Positions 4,269-5,423 of a stretch of 5,423 nt of DNA are shown piece after piece (positions within the stretch are counted from its first letter, which is position 1; each line of letters starts with the position of its first letter). Both the position numbers and the translations under genes were made by a program. Below the pieces are notes generated by a model. That model did not search any database and was not told the DNA's origin. It saw only the letters and a program-made list of their open reading frames with translations. The stretch comes from Chloroflexota bacterium (GTDB taxonomy: Bacteria > Chloroflexota > FW602-bin22 > JAMCYS01), in NCBI GenBank assembly GCA_021847625.1, contig JAJZQK010000287.1, positions 1-5,423 on the forward strand, read 5' to 3'.

Positions 4269-5423
4269 TCAGTCGGCGTGGTCGCGCAATCGGTAGGCAG
4301 TCCGCCGACCACGACCCACAGTCGGTTCGAGCAGCCCCCTGCGCACCAGGTCGGCTAAGTCGTTCGCGGCCGTTCGCTCTGATACTCCAGTCAACGCCAC
4401 GTACTCACGGCGGGCGATGGTGCCGTGCTCCCGCACATACAGAAGTCCCTTGTACTGCCGCTCACTGACCTCACCGCGCTCCACGAGCGCCCGGAAGGTG
4501 TCAGCGGGGGCGGCCACCCCCTCGCGGGGGGCGATGCTGCGGAGGGTGATGACGAAGCTGAAGCCGTCCTCCCGAAACTCCGGCTCCGGCAGACCGAGGC
4601 TCGCCATCTCCTCCCGCATCCGGCGGATGCCCAGTCCGACCTCCTCGATGTACCCCAGCTCGACCAAGACCCGGGCGATGACCTTGTTCCGGGAGAATTG
4701 GTCATAACCCAGCCGCTCCAGCGTGATGGGCGGCGGCAGCTTGCCCGGGCTCCAGATCTCCAGGCGGTCGTCGAACATGAACAGCCGTACCTTCGCGCCT
4801 TCGAGCGACCAGTCGCGGTGGGCAACAGCGTTGGCGATCGCCTCGCGAACGCTGTAGTCAGGGTACTCCGGGACGTCCACCCGCCGCACGCCCTCCATCC
4901 GGGGCACCAGGCGGCGGTTGCGGGCGACGAAGGCCGCACCCTCGTCGATGACCCGTGTCAGCGGGCCGACCACGTCGCCCCGGTCGCGGAGTTGAGCACC
5001 CTGGTGCAGGCCGTAGAAGAAGGCGCACTTGAGTGTCGCGGCTGGCAACCGATCCTGGGGCCGGATCCCGAAGAGCAACAGGCCGGCGACCGTGGGGACC
5101 ACACGGCCGGCGTGGTGGGTCGCGAAGCCCAGGTTCACCAGCAACCGCGTGCGCTCCGGGGCGTCCGCGGGGTGGGGAAGGCGGCGAACGTCCTCGAAGT
5201 AGCCGCGCACCAGCGCGTCGTCGAGCTCCGCGAACTCTGCGTCGGGCACCGGCAGACGCTCGTACTGCACCCGGCCGGACTCAAACATGAGCTGGCCGAC
5301 CTCCTCCCGCGTGGCCTCGTGCACCTCCTTGTCGATGCGCACGTAGACGCGACCGTTGGCGCGGTATGGCTTGTCCTGCCCGTCGGGCACCTGCACCACG
5401 AGGACGTCGCACCCCTCCACCGC
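4269..5423 (-). CDS. AlbA_2/HATPase_c_4-family (RecG C-terminal-like) putative transcriptional regulator; 5' end outside window
   Basis: The frame enters from the right edge without a start; the GTG at 5420 is internal, since the preceding codon in the window is also open. Numbering residues from that GTG, 1-45 are the end of an AlbA_2 (Schlafen-AlbA_2) DNA-binding domain (CDVLVVQVPDG, then GRVYVRIDKEVHEATREEV). Residues 100-290 include the HATPase_c_4 region: PDYSVREAIANAVAHRDW (187-204) as the N-box, LEIWSPGKLPPP (220-231), the Q-F-S-R-N segment (241-245) and EEVGLGIRRM (259-268). Residues 318-378 form a winged helix (ERQYKGLLYVREHGTIARRE, then LTGVSERTAANDLADLVRRG). Members are often labelled ATP-binding protein or transcriptional regulator; their biochemical role is mostly unproven and several occur in defence islands. 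The usual length is about 450-500 aa, so roughly 90-110 residues are missing here. The stop TGA at 4271-4269 lies beside the nested repeat. Confidence 0.92.
   Translation of the reverse strand, partial: AVEGCDVLVVQVPDGQDKPYRANGRVYVRIDKEVHEATREEVGQLMFESGRVQYERLPVPDAEFAELDDALVRGYFEDVRRLPHPADAPERTRLLVNLGFATHHAGRVVPTVAGLLLFGIRPQDRLPAATLKCAFFYGLHQGAQLRDRGDVVGPLTRVIDEGAAFVARNRRLVPRMEGVRRVDVPEYPDYSVREAIANAVAHRDWSLEGAKVRLFMFDDRLEIWSPGKLPPPITLERLGYDQFSRNKVIARVLVELGYIEEVGLGIRRMREEMASLGLPEPEFREDGFSFVITLRSIAPREGVAAPADTFRALVERGEVSERQYKGLLYVREHGTIARREYVALTGVSERTAANDLADLVRRGLLEPTVGRGRRTAYRLRDHAD

Noticed and set aside
4181..4468. Plus-strand 95-codon frame across the ATCGTGCA repeat.
   Set aside because: It runs through the palindromic repeat and antisense to the C-terminal winged helix of the AlbA_2-family gene, with no domain resemblance.

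Overview
High-GC bacterial DNA of accessory-region character. The strong Shine-Dalgarno sites, high-GC third codon positions and general look of the proteins would suit a Chloroflexota (Thermomicrobia-like) or actinobacterial genome. That placement is an inference from composition and remembered family resemblance, not something the sequence proves.

Left third (1-1844, all minus strand): a tight three-gene operon. It encodes a 63-aa highly charged protein (1653-1844), a 171-aa protein with two Cys-pair zinc-ribbon modules (1107-1622), and a large protein running off the left edge (1-1105) that combines two winged-helix-like domains with a C-terminal Ymh-type (TIGR02391/Hypoth_Ymh) domain. The last domain carries an R-N-x3-H motif of the kind found in HEPN ribonucleases. 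The third gene begins one base after the stop of the second. This cassette is the best candidate in the window for an undescribed system.

Middle (1845-2774): a divergent promoter region with several short palindromes, then an XRE-type HTH regulator (from 2017) and an ImmA/IrrE (DUF955) metallopeptidase (from 2448) on the plus strand. An XRE/ImmA pair commonly acts as repressor and anti-repressor protease, so it may have controlled the divergent operon. The peptidase gene stops right after its E-V-N-x-F-A segment, where homologues continue, and the transposase-bearing DNA begins there.

Right-middle (about 2772-4220): an insertion sequence with an apparently intact DDE transposase on the minus strand (2789-3859, exact IS4-type Y-2-R-3-E-6-K signature). 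Immediately upstream is a possible 67-aa four-cysteine ORF whose stop overlaps the transposase start (ATGA). The ends of the element are only tentatively placed.

Right (4222-5423): a compact nested inverted repeat made of four copies of ATCGTGCA lies one base beyond the stop codon of an AlbA_2/HATPase_c_4 (RecG-C-like, Schlafen-AlbA) family protein. That gene runs off the right edge on the minus strand.

Overall this looks like an accessory or defence-type island: a putative HEPN effector operon, a divergent XRE/ImmA control module disabled by an IS, and an AlbA_2-family regulator. I saw no tRNA, rRNA or CRISPR array.
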